Assembly (NCBI GenBank): GCA_950097245.1
Contig: CATNCS010000006.1
Span: 1 to 64,000 of the forward strand
Reading direction: 5' to 3'
DNA: 64,000 bases
Source of the DNA: an uncultured Oscillospiraceae bacterium
GTDB taxonomy: Bacteria > Bacillota > Clostridia > Oscillospirales > Oscillospiraceae
Numbering within the stretch: position 1 is the stretch's first letter; each line of letters opens with the position of its first letter. The position numbers and the translations under genes are program-made. The notes under the pieces are model-generated. The model ran no database searches, had not been told where the DNA came from, and worked only from the letters and a program-made list of their open reading frames with translations. Positions 41,275 through 48,968 of the stretch are shown here, in pieces.

Positions 41275-42138
41275 TCATGGGGCGGTCTGCTGCTCCTGCG
41301 CCGGTGAGTACACCGCCGGTGACCGGGTCAGGTCCATGGCTCCGGCCGCGCCCTCTCCGTCTTTTCCCTCCATCTCACGGCGTATGGACTGCATCAGCCG
41401 CACGTCGTATCTGAAGTCGGCGTTCAGCTCCATTTTTACGTCGAAACGGCCGGCATAGCGGACCACCAGATAGGTGGACTCCAGCCGGATGGCGGACACC
41501 TGGGACTGAATTCCCTCCTCCCCCAGGGCCTTCAGCAGCGCGGTGAGGGCCTCCAGCTGGGCCGCTTCCCCCTCGGGCACCTGCAGAAAGCTGCCCGCCT
41601 GGGGGGCCAGCGGGGTAAGGCCGGTGACCGTAATCCCGCCGGAGTCCGGCGCGGCGGGCTCCAGCAGCTTCCCCCCCACGCTGATGAGCCAGGGCTCCTG
41701 CGCTGTCACCAGGGCGGGCGCATCCTCCCCCTCCTGCTCCACCAGCTCCCGCTGGAGGGCAGCCACCCGCTCCGGGTCGGGGACGGCCACCTGGGCCACC
41801 GCCTCCCACTCGGTGACGGTGATCACAATGGTGCTGGGCAGGGAGCGGTTGATGGTCAGGTCCCCGATATAGGGCAGGGTGGCGCGGATATTCTGGTCAA
41901 TGCGAATCTTGTTCAGGCTGTACAGGTTGTCGCCCAGCTCAATTCCGGAGGCGGCTATGATCTCCTCCCGGGTGTACCGCTGGTTGCCGCTGACCGTTAC
42001 CGCCTCTACCCGGAAGAACACCGTGGCCCCCACCGTCAGCGCCACCATGACCGCCGCGACGCACAGCAGCTTGAACAGAGGCCCGAACCGGCCCCTGTTT
42101 CTCCTGCGTGTTCTGCTGTGGTGGCTGTATCTCGGCAT
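41275..42138 (-). CDS. ftsQ: Cell division protein FtsQ/DivIB
   Basis: A 287-residue single-pass membrane protein. A basic N-terminus (RTRRRNRGRFG) and one helix (LFKLLCVAAVMVALTVGATVFF, ~20-41) are followed by a POTRA domain (VEAVTVSGNQRYTREEIIAASGIELGDNLYSLN) and the beta domain. It links FtsL and FtsB-type proteins in the divisome. The ATG at 42138 follows TAAGGAG; a much longer open frame upstream is the shadow of murA. Confidence 0.9.
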   Translation of the reverse strand: MPRYSHHSRTRRRNRGRFGPLFKLLCVAAVMVALTVGATVFFRVEAVTVSGNQRYTREEIIAASGIELGDNLYSLNKIRIDQNIRATLPYIGDLTINRSLPSTIVITVTEWEAVAQVAVPDPERVAALQRELVEQEGEDAPALVTAQEPWLISVGGKLLEPAAPDSGGITVTGLTPLAPQAGSFLQVPEGEAAQLEALTALLKALGEEGIQSQVSAIRLESTYLVVRYAGRFDVKMELNADFRYDVRLMQSIRREMEGKDGEGAAGAMDLTRSPAVYSPAQEQQTAP

Positions 42139-42149
42139 GGCGGGTCTCC

Positions 42150-43403
42150 TTACGGTATCTCTCGTATTTCCGCCCCCAGGGCGCGGAGGTTTTTGTCCAG
42201 CGCCTGATAGCCGCGCTTGATGTGGCGCAGCTCCGACACCTGGGTGGTCCCCTCCGCCCCCAGGGCGGCCACCACCAGAGCGGCCCCGCCCCGCAGGTCG
42301 GTGGAGCAGACCGCGGCCCCGTGGAGCCGTCCCACTCCGGACACCATGGCCGCCCGGCCGGCCAGCTGGATGTCCGCCCCCATGCGGCGCAGCTCGTCCA
42401 CGTGGCGGTAGCGGCTGTCGAAGATGTTCTCCACAAAGAGGGTGGCCCCCTCTCCCCCCGCCAGGGCCGCCATAAGAACGGCCTGGGCGTCGGTGGGAAA
42501 TCCTGGGTATGGCGCGGTCCGTACCGGGCTGATCCCCCGGAGAGGGGCTCCGCAGCGCAGAGCTATCCGGTCCGGGCCGGTATGTAGCACGCACCCGCCC
42601 TCCTCCAGGCAGGCAAGAACGGCGGTGAGGGTGGCCGGCGAAACGCCGGTGAGCTCAATCTCCCCCGTGGCGGCGGCGGCCCCGCACAGGTAGGTGGCGG
42701 CGGCGATGCGGTCCCCCATCACCCGGTACTCCGCCGGGCGGAGGGGCGCGCCGCCCTCAATGACAATGGTGGAGGTGCCCGCCCCCGTCACCCGGGCCCC
42801 CGCGGCCTGGAGAAAGCCCTGCAGGTCGATGATCTCCGGCTCCCGGGCCGCGCCCACCAGGGTGGTCTGTCCGGGACAGCCGCAGGCGGCCAGCATGGCG
42901 TTCTCCGTGGCCCCCACGCTGGGGATGGACAGGCAGATCTCCCGCCCCCGGAGCTGTCCGCCCCGGCACACCAGGGCCCCCTGCTCCTCCAGTATCTCGG
43001 CCCCAAGGGCCCGCAGGGCGGACAGGTGCAGGTCGATGGGCCGGGGCCCCAGCTCGCACCCCCCCGGGTAAAACAGCTCCGCCGTTCCCAGCCGGGCCAG
43101 CAGCGCCCCCAGAAAAATCACCGAGGACCGCATCTCCCGCATGAGATGCTCGGGGACCTCCCACCGGCTCAGGGCGGAGGCGTCGACGACGACGGCGTCC
43201 CCCTCCCGGTCGGCCCGGCACCCCAGCAGCCGCAGGATGTCCAGGGTGGCGGACACGTCGGACAGGTTGGGGCAGTTGTGGAGCACGCACTGCCCCGGGA
43301 CAAGCAGACAGGCGGCCAGAATGGGCAGAACGCTGTTTTTGGCCCCGTGGACGGCCAGAGAGCCGGACAGGGGACGTCCGCCTGTGATTTCATAATAACT
43401 CAT
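42150..43403 (-). CDS. murA: UDP-N-acetylglucosamine 1-carboxyvinyltransferase
   Basis: A 417-residue enzyme for the first committed step of peptidoglycan synthesis. The active-site cysteine is in YPGGCELGPRPIDLH (~residue 116), where fosfomycin acts; Lys 22 lies in HGAKNSVLPILAA. Inserted between murG and ftsQ, as in several Clostridia. The ATG at 43403 follows GGAGGG. A family B repeat separates it from murG. Confidence 0.96.
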   Translation of the reverse strand: MSYYEITGGRPLSGSLAVHGAKNSVLPILAACLLVPGQCVLHNCPNLSDVSATLDILRLLGCRADREGDAVVVDASALSRWEVPEHLMREMRSSVIFLGALLARLGTAELFYPGGCELGPRPIDLHLSALRALGAEILEEQGALVCRGGQLRGREICLSIPSVGATENAMLAACGCPGQTTLVGAAREPEIIDLQGFLQAAGARVTGAGTSTIVIEGGAPLRPAEYRVMGDRIAAATYLCGAAAATGEIELTGVSPATLTAVLACLEEGGCVLHTGPDRIALRCGAPLRGISPVRTAPYPGFPTDAQAVLMAALAGGEGATLFVENIFDSRYRHVDELRRMGADIQLAGRAAMVSGVGRLHGAAVCSTDLRGGAALVVAALGAEGTTQVSELRHIKRGYQALDKNLRALGAEIREIP

Positions 43404-43470
43404 GGGATAGCCCTCCAAATCTTTTGGATTTGGAGTATCCTATGCAAAAAGGGGGGATTTGGTTTCTGGC

Positions 43471-43641
43471 CTCATCCGCCCCAGTGTGCCCACTGGGGCA
43501 CCTTCCCCTAAAGGGGAAGGCTTTTGGGGTGCGTATTCTCTGCCTTCCCCTTTAGGGGCCGACTCCCCCTGTCAGGGGGAGTCGGCCGAAGGCCAGAGAG
43601 GGTAGGGTGGTGGCACGGCCGAAGGCCGTGACGGATGAGGC
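43471..43641. repeat. Family B palindromic repeat, copy B4 (inverted pair)
   Basis: Left unit CCTCATCCGCCCCAGTGTGC ... CCCCTAAAGGGGAAGG, right unit in reverse, CCTTCCCCTTTAGGGG ... CACGGCCGAAGGCCGTGACGGATGAGG. It sits inside the dcw operon between murG and murA. Confidence 0.87.
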
Positions 43642-43642
43642 G

Positions 43643-44761
43643 TTACCTCATAATCTCTCTGAGCGTCTCATAAATTTTTTCCGCCGCGTTGGGGACGGCC
43701 ATGGCCCTCAGGGCGGTGGTCATGCTCTCCCGGCGGTCCCGGGAGTTGAGCAGCAGGGCAGCCTTGTCAAAGAGGGTGTCTTCCACGCAGTCCGCCTCCC
43801 GCAGCAGGACGGCCGCCCCCTGGTCGGCCAGCACCCGGGCGTTTTTCTCCTGGTGGTTGGCGGTGACATTGGGGGAGGGCACCAGCACGGCGGGCTTGGC
43901 GATGGCGGTGACCTCTGAGATGGTGGAGGCCCCCGCCCGGCAGAGCACCAGGTCGGCGGCGGCCATCACCAGGGGCATGTCGTAGATATACTCCCGGACC
44001 TCGATGCCGTTGTCCCCCAGCTTCAGGCCCCGGCGGAGCAGCTCCTCCTGCATCCAGGGGTAGTCCCGGCCCGCGCCGTGGATGTGGCGCCAGGGGGCGC
44101 CCTCGTAGCACTCCTTGGCCAGGAAGTCCACCATCTTCTGGTTCATCACCTCCGCCCCCAATGAGCCCCAGTAGGACAGCAGCAGTGGCCGGTCGTCGGC
44201 AAGGCCCAGCTTTTCCCGGGCCTCGGCCCGGGTATACTTGAAGAAGTCCCCCCGGACAGGCGTGCCGGTGACCACCACCTTTTCCGGGTGCTCGTAGTGC
44301 TCCCGGCTCTCCTCAAAGCCCACCATCACCCGGTCCACCACCTTGGACAGGGCCCTGGTGGTCAGGCCGGGGACGGCGTTGGACTCGTGGACGGCGGTGG
44401 GAATCTTCCGGCGGGCCGCCTCGTTCACCACGGGGAAGGAGGCGTAGCCCCCGGTGCCCACCACCAGGTCGGGCCTGAACTCGTCCAGGATGGCCTGGGC
44501 CTGTTTTTTGGACCTGCCCAGGTTTACCAGAGTGCCCAGATTGTGGACGATCTCGGCGGGGGCGAAGGAGCGGTGGAAGTTGGTGATGGTCACCGTCCTG
44601 ATCTGGTAGCCCTCCTTGGGCACCAGCTTGTTCTCCATGCCGCCGTCCGCCCCCGCAAAGAGGACCCGGCAGCCGGGGTGCTTCTCCTGGAACACATGGG
44701 CCAGAGCCACCGCCGGGTTTACGTGGCCGGCGGTGCCGCCGCAGGTAAACAGTACGTTCAT
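43643..44761 (-). CDS. murG: UDP-GlcNAc-undecaprenyl-pyrophosphoryl-MurNAc-pentapeptide transferase (lipid II synthase)
   Basis: A 372-residue GT-B glycosyltransferase that adds GlcNAc to lipid I. It has the N-terminal glycine loop LFTCGGTAGHVNPAVALA, GTGGYASFPVVNEA and the UDP-GlcNAc site CRAGASTISEVTAIAKPAVLVPSP. GAGAGGTGCAGCA precedes the ATG. It lies 11 bp downstream of ftsW, so the two are tightly linked. Confidence 0.97.
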   Translation of the reverse strand: MNVLFTCGGTAGHVNPAVALAHVFQEKHPGCRVLFAGADGGMENKLVPKEGYQIRTVTITNFHRSFAPAEIVHNLGTLVNLGRSKKQAQAILDEFRPDLVVGTGGYASFPVVNEAARRKIPTAVHESNAVPGLTTRALSKVVDRVMVGFEESREHYEHPEKVVVTGTPVRGDFFKYTRAEAREKLGLADDRPLLLSYWGSLGAEVMNQKMVDFLAKECYEGAPWRHIHGAGRDYPWMQEELLRRGLKLGDNGIEVREYIYDMPLVMAAADLVLCRAGASTISEVTAIAKPAVLVPSPNVTANHQEKNARVLADQGAAVLLREADCVEDTLFDKAALLLNSRDRRESMTTALRAMAVPNAAEKIYETLREIMR

Positions 44762-44772
44762 TGCTGCACCTC

Positions 44773-45996
44773 TCAATCTTTTCTTGGGGCCGGTATCTGC
44801 CGTGAAATACTTAATATGATGCCCATTTCCGCCAGCTGTATCATCAGGGCGGTGCCTCCATAGCTGAAGAAGGGCAGAGAAATGCCGGTATTGGGGATCA
44901 GGTTGGTCACCACGCCAATGTTGAAAAACACCTGAAAGGCCAGCAGGGTGATCAGGCCCACAATGGTGAGCATACCAAATTTATCCCGGGCGTGGAGGGC
45001 CAGCCAGTAGCCCCGGAGGATGAGCAGGGCGAAGAGCAGCAGGATCAGAAAGCCCCCCACCAACCCCAGCTCCTCCACCACAATGGAGAAGATCATGTCG
45101 TTTTCCGGCTCTGGGACAAAGCCCAGCTTCTGACCGCTGTTGCCCAGCCCCCGGCCCAGCAGCCCGCCGGAGGCGATGGACAGCATGGACTGGATGGGCT
45201 GAAAGCCGCCGTGCTGGGGGTCCAGCCAGGGGTCCAGCCAGATGTTGATCTTCCGGGTCATGTAGTCGGTCATGAATACGATGAAGGTCAGCCCCGCAAT
45301 GGCCAGGGAGCCCAGCCCCACAAACCAGCCCATGCTGATTCCCGAAACAAAGAGGACGGCCGCCGCCCCCACCGCAATCAGAATTGTACCCGACATGTGG
45401 GGCTCAAAAACCACCAGAATGGCCACAATCAGCAAAATCGCGCCGTAGGGCACCAGCTCCAGAAAGCCAATCCGCTCCAGAAAATTCAGCGTCCGCCCCA
45501 GGCCGGTGCGCTTTGTGAACCGCTTTTTATGCTCCGTGTCCCGCTTGCACAATCGGGCGGCGTAAAAGAGCACCACCGCCACCTTGGCAATCTCCGAGGG
45601 CTGGAAGGTGGGGCCCGCCACCAGAAAGACCTTCAGCCAGCGGGTCACGCCGTTGATCTCCACCCCCAGAGGGGTATAGATGAGAACCAGCAGAAAGACA
45701 GCGCCGGCCAGAACAAAGGGGGACATCCAGCGGAAGTGCTGGTAGTTGATGCGGGAGATGATATACATACACACCACTCCGGCCCCGGCAAAGGCCGCCT
45801 GGCGGATGATGTAGTAGTAGGGATTGTTGCTTACCGGGGGATTGGGGTCCCGGTAGGCCGTGTAGTAGGAGGCGGAGAAGAGCATCACCAGCCCGATCCC
45901 CAGCAGAAAGAGCACCAGCATGAGAAAGGGCAGATCCAACGGCCCCCGGGCCAGCTGCTCCTCCATGGTTAAATCGCGTTTCGCTTTGCGGGCCAA
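44773..45996 (-). CDS. ftsW: SEDS-family peptidoglycan polymerase FtsW (or SpoVE)
   Basis: A 407-residue protein with about ten membrane helices. SEDS landmarks are PSEIAKVAVVLFYA, GHxxSG-like HMSGTILIAVG and ENDMIFSIVVEELGLVGG. It polymerises glycan strands with a class B penicillin-binding protein. The likely start is TTG at 45996, eight bases after AAGGAGG; the longer open frame only translates a family B repeat. FtsW and the sporulation paralogue SpoVE cannot be told apart here. Confidence 0.93.
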   Translation of the reverse strand: MARKAKRDLTMEEQLARGPLDLPFLMLVLFLLGIGLVMLFSASYYTAYRDPNPPVSNNPYYYIIRQAAFAGAGVVCMYIISRINYQHFRWMSPFVLAGAVFLLVLIYTPLGVEINGVTRWLKVFLVAGPTFQPSEIAKVAVVLFYAARLCKRDTEHKKRFTKRTGLGRTLNFLERIGFLELVPYGAILLIVAILVVFEPHMSGTILIAVGAAAVLFVSGISMGWFVGLGSLAIAGLTFIVFMTDYMTRKINIWLDPWLDPQHGGFQPIQSMLSIASGGLLGRGLGNSGQKLGFVPEPENDMIFSIVVEELGLVGGFLILLLFALLILRGYWLALHARDKFGMLTIVGLITLLAFQVFFNIGVVTNLIPNTGISLPFFSYGGTALMIQLAEMGIILSISRQIPAPRKD

Positions 45997-46017
45997 TGGG
46001 CGGACCTCCTTCTTATA

Positions 46018-46138
46018 AACCTCATCCGTCACGGCCTGCGGCCGTGCCACCTTCCCCTAAAAGGGAAGGCTTTAGATGCGCACCCCAAAGGCTTCCCCTT
46101 TAGGGGAAGCTGTCGAGCGAAGCGAGACTGATGAGGTC
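46018..46138. repeat. Family B palindromic repeat, copy B5
   Basis: CCTCATCCGTCACGGCCTGC...GGCCGTGCCACC, CCCCTAAAAGGGAAGG, then CTTCCCCTTTAGGGGAAGC and GTCGAGCGAAGCGAGAC...TGATGAGG. It lies between mraY and ftsW, where murD usually sits. Confidence 0.87.
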
Positions 46139-46144
46139 GATCAT

Positions 46145-47137
46145 TCACATCGGATACCGGTACATGACCCCCAGAAAGCCCAGGCAGCACAGGGCCAGAG
46201 TGATGCCGGAGAAGACGCAGAACAGCTTGGTCTCGCTCCAGCCGCCCATCTCCAGATGGTGGTGGATGGGGGCCATGCGGAAAAACCGCTTGCCGTGGGT
46301 CTTTTTGAAGTAGACCACCTGGATGATATCGGACAGCACCTCAACCACATAGATCAGACCGACAACAGGAATCACCAGAGGAATGTCCAGGGCGAAGGCC
46401 AGGCCGCACACCATCCCCCCCAAAAACAGGGAGCCGGTGTCCCCCATAAAGACCTTGGCGGGGTGGAAATTGTACAGCAGGAACGCGGACAGCCCCCCCG
46501 CCGCCGCCGCGGACAGAATCGCCAGATCGTTCCGTCCGAACCAGGCGGCCACCGCCATGTAGAACAGGGCCACAGGGATGGTGACACCGGTGGCCAGGCC
46601 GTCGATGCCGTCGGTGAGGTTGACGGCGTTCACCGTTCCCACCATAACGAAGGCCGCAAAGACCATATACACCACCCAGGGCAGGGGGATGGTCACATTG
46701 AAGAAGGGAATGAACAGGTTGGGCGTCAGATAGCCCTCTCTCCGCATCAGCACGGTAAAGGCGATGGCCGCCGCCAGCTGGAGCAGGAACTTCTGCGCCG
46801 CCGTCAGCCCCTCGTTGGCGTGGTGGCGGAGCTTCTGGAAGTCGTCCACCATGCCGATGACTCCGAACACCAGGGCAAAGAGGAAGACATACAGGTGTTT
46901 GTAGTTCCCTCTCTGGATCTCCTCCCAGCCGGCCACCACGGCGGCCACGCCAATGGCGGCGATAAACATGAGGCCCCCCATGGTTGGCGTGCCCTGCTTG
47001 GCCATATGCCAGGTGGGGCCGTCGGCCCGGATGGACTGCCCCGCCTTCAGGCGGCGGAGCAGGGGGATGAGCAGCTGGCCCGCAATAGCGGCCACGCCGA
47101 AGGCAATGATGAAGCTCAGGATAAATGTCATGGTCAT
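46145..47137 (-). CDS. mraY: Phospho-N-acetylmuramoyl-pentapeptide transferase
   Basis: A 330-residue membrane enzyme with about ten helices that makes lipid I. Landmarks are HMAKQGTPTMGGLMF, the catalytic acidic VFGVIGMVDDFQKL, NAVNLTDGIDGLATG, FMGDTGSLFLGG and APIHHHLEMGGWSE. GGGAGGG stands eight bases before the ATG at 47137. Confidence 0.98.
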   Translation of the reverse strand: MTMTFILSFIIAFGVAAIAGQLLIPLLRRLKAGQSIRADGPTWHMAKQGTPTMGGLMFIAAIGVAAVVAGWEEIQRGNYKHLYVFLFALVFGVIGMVDDFQKLRHHANEGLTAAQKFLLQLAAAIAFTVLMRREGYLTPNLFIPFFNVTIPLPWVVYMVFAAFVMVGTVNAVNLTDGIDGLATGVTIPVALFYMAVAAWFGRNDLAILSAAAAGGLSAFLLYNFHPAKVFMGDTGSLFLGGMVCGLAFALDIPLVIPVVGLIYVVEVLSDIIQVVYFKKTHGKRFFRMAPIHHHLEMGGWSETKLFCVFSGITLALCCLGFLGVMYRYPM

Positions 47138-47177
47138 ATCTGAGACCCTCCCGGTCATTTCTCTTTTGAAACCGTGG

Positions 47178-47235
47178 GGCCCGCCGCCCTGGGCGGGCCA
47201 GTCTCCCGGGCATGACCCGCCCGGAGAGGCGGGTC
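47178..47235 (-). other. Paired GC hairpins between murE and mraY
   Basis: Two perfect hairpins, GACCCGCC-N6-GGCGGGTC (47214-47235) and GGCCCGCC-N6-GGCGGGCC (47178-47199), without T tracts. They probably shape or protect the operon mRNA. murF would usually lie here. Confidence 0.6.
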
Positions 47236-47251
47236 CACACAGGACAAAGGA

Positions 47252-48742
47252 TTATATCACATCTGCGGGAACTTTTCCAGTCATTTTTTGCCGGCGGTCA
47301 GCCTGGTCAAAGTAGCCGGCCACCACCTCCCGCTCGTCCAGGTGGTGCTGGACGGTCCCGATCTCCTGGTAGGTCTCGTGGCCCTTGCCGGCCAGGACAA
47401 TCACGTCCCCCGGCCTGCCCTGGTCCAGGGCCCAGGCGATGGCCGCCCGGCGGTCGGGCTCCACGTGGAGGGCGGCGCCCCCCTCCCCCATGCCGGCCAG
47501 GATGTCGTCTATGATGGCCAGGGGGTCCTCGGTGCGGGGGTTGTCGGAGGTGACCACCGCCAAATCGGCCAGCTCGGCGGCAATGGCCCCCATAACGGGC
47601 CGCTTGGTTTTGTCCCGGTCGCCCCCGCAGCCGAAGAGGCAGATCAGCCGCCCCGCCGTAAAGTCCCGGGCGGTGGTGAGGATGTTCTCCAGGGCGTTGG
47701 GGGTGTGGGCGTAGTCGATGAGCACGGTGTAGGCCCTGGGGACGGGCACCACTTCCGCCCTGCCCTTCACCCCGTGGAGGTTGGGCATGACGGCGGCCAT
47801 CTCCTCCAGCTCCAGCCCCAGGCACAGCCCGGCGGACAGGGCGGCCAGGGCGTTGTAGATGGAGAAGCCCCCGGGGATGGGCAGATGGATGTGGGCCAGG
47901 TCCCCCAGGATCAGGGCCTCAAACTCCACGTGGCCGGGAAAGAGCCGGATATTCTTGGCGGACAGGTCGGCTCCGGTGTTGTTCTCCGAGTAGGTGAAGA
48001 CAGGGCAGTCCACCCGCTCCCGGTACCACCGCCCCGCTCGGTCGTCCAGGTTGAGGACGGCCCTCCTGCACTGCCGGAACAGCAGCCCCTTGGCCTCCCG
48101 GTAGGCCTCCATGGTACGGTGGTAGTCCAGGTGGTCCTGGGTCAGGTTGGTGAACACCGCCGCGTCGAAGGTCAGCCCCGCCGTCCGGCGCTGGACCAGG
48201 GCGTGGGAGGAGGCCTCCATCACCACGTGGGTGCAGCCCTCGTCGGCCATCTGCCGCAGAAGGGACTGGAGCTCATAGCTCTCCGGGGTGGTGCGGTGGG
48301 CGGGCAGTTCCTGATCTCCGATCATATTCCGGTTGGTGCCCACCAGCCCCACCTTGGCCCCTCCCACCCGCTCCAGCAGCTCCTTGAGCAGGCTGGTGGT
48401 GGTGGTCTTGCCATTGGTGCCGGTGACGGCCACCAGGGTCATCCTGTCCCCCGGACGGCCAAACCAGTTGGCCGAGGCCAGGGCCAGGGCGCAGCGGCTG
48501 TCCTCCGTCACCAGCCAGGGGCCGGGCCCCTCCGGGGCTTTCTCACACAGGACGGCGGCGGCCCCCTTGTCCAGCGCGGTCTGGATGTACAGGTGGCCGT
48601 CGGTCTTGTCGCCGGACAGGGCCGCGAAGAGGGCCCCGGGCTCTATGGTCCGGGTGTCGTAGGATATGGAAAAGATTTCCATATCCAGGTCAGGACTTCC
48701 CCCCGTGAGGGGGACGCCGGTCAAAAGCTGGCGCAATGTCAT
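47252..48742 (-). CDS. murE: UDP-MurNAc-tripeptide synthetase MurE
   Basis: A 496-residue Mur ligase. The ATP loop is VTGTNGKTTTT (~residues 105-115), the Mur middle domain has MEASSHALVQRR, and the C-terminal domain has the motif DNPRTEDP, which marks meso-diaminopimelate as the amino acid added. It overlaps neither neighbour. murF, which adds the terminal dipeptide, is missing next door. Confidence 0.96.
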   Translation of the reverse strand: MTLRQLLTGVPLTGGSPDLDMEIFSISYDTRTIEPGALFAALSGDKTDGHLYIQTALDKGAAAVLCEKAPEGPGPWLVTEDSRCALALASANWFGRPGDRMTLVAVTGTNGKTTTTSLLKELLERVGGAKVGLVGTNRNMIGDQELPAHRTTPESYELQSLLRQMADEGCTHVVMEASSHALVQRRTAGLTFDAAVFTNLTQDHLDYHRTMEAYREAKGLLFRQCRRAVLNLDDRAGRWYRERVDCPVFTYSENNTGADLSAKNIRLFPGHVEFEALILGDLAHIHLPIPGGFSIYNALAALSAGLCLGLELEEMAAVMPNLHGVKGRAEVVPVPRAYTVLIDYAHTPNALENILTTARDFTAGRLICLFGCGGDRDKTKRPVMGAIAAELADLAVVTSDNPRTEDPLAIIDDILAGMGEGGAALHVEPDRRAAIAWALDQGRPGDVIVLAGKGHETYQEIGTVQHHLDEREVVAGYFDQADRRQKMTGKVPADVI

Positions 48743-48786
48743 GGTGTCACCCCTCTAGGGTGGAGTTTTATTCTATATAAGCGCTG

Positions 48787-48965
48787 CTTTAAAGCCCCTT
48801 TTGAAAGGAGCTCCGCCTGAAGGGCGGTGGGGATTGTGTTTTGCGAAGCAAAATGTACAACGTAAGCCAGTGCAAAGATTTGTTTATTCCATATATTTCG
48901 CCTGCGGCGAAATACAATCCTCCGTCACGGCTTCGCCGTGCCACCTCCTTTCAAAAGGAGGCTTT
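48787..48965. repeat. Family B palindromic repeat, copy B6
   Basis: CCTTTTGAAAGGAG, GTTTTGCGAAGCAAAAT, TTTCGCCTGCGGCGAAAT, CGTCACGGCTTCGCCGTG and CTCCTTTCAAAAGGAG between murE and the PBP gene, inside the dcw operon. Confidence 0.85.
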
Positions 48966-48968
48966 GGC

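Noticed and set aside
45997-46050. ATG start of ftsW at 46050
   Set aside because: That start lies in a family B repeat without a ribosome site; TTG at 45996 has AAGGAGG at correct spacing.
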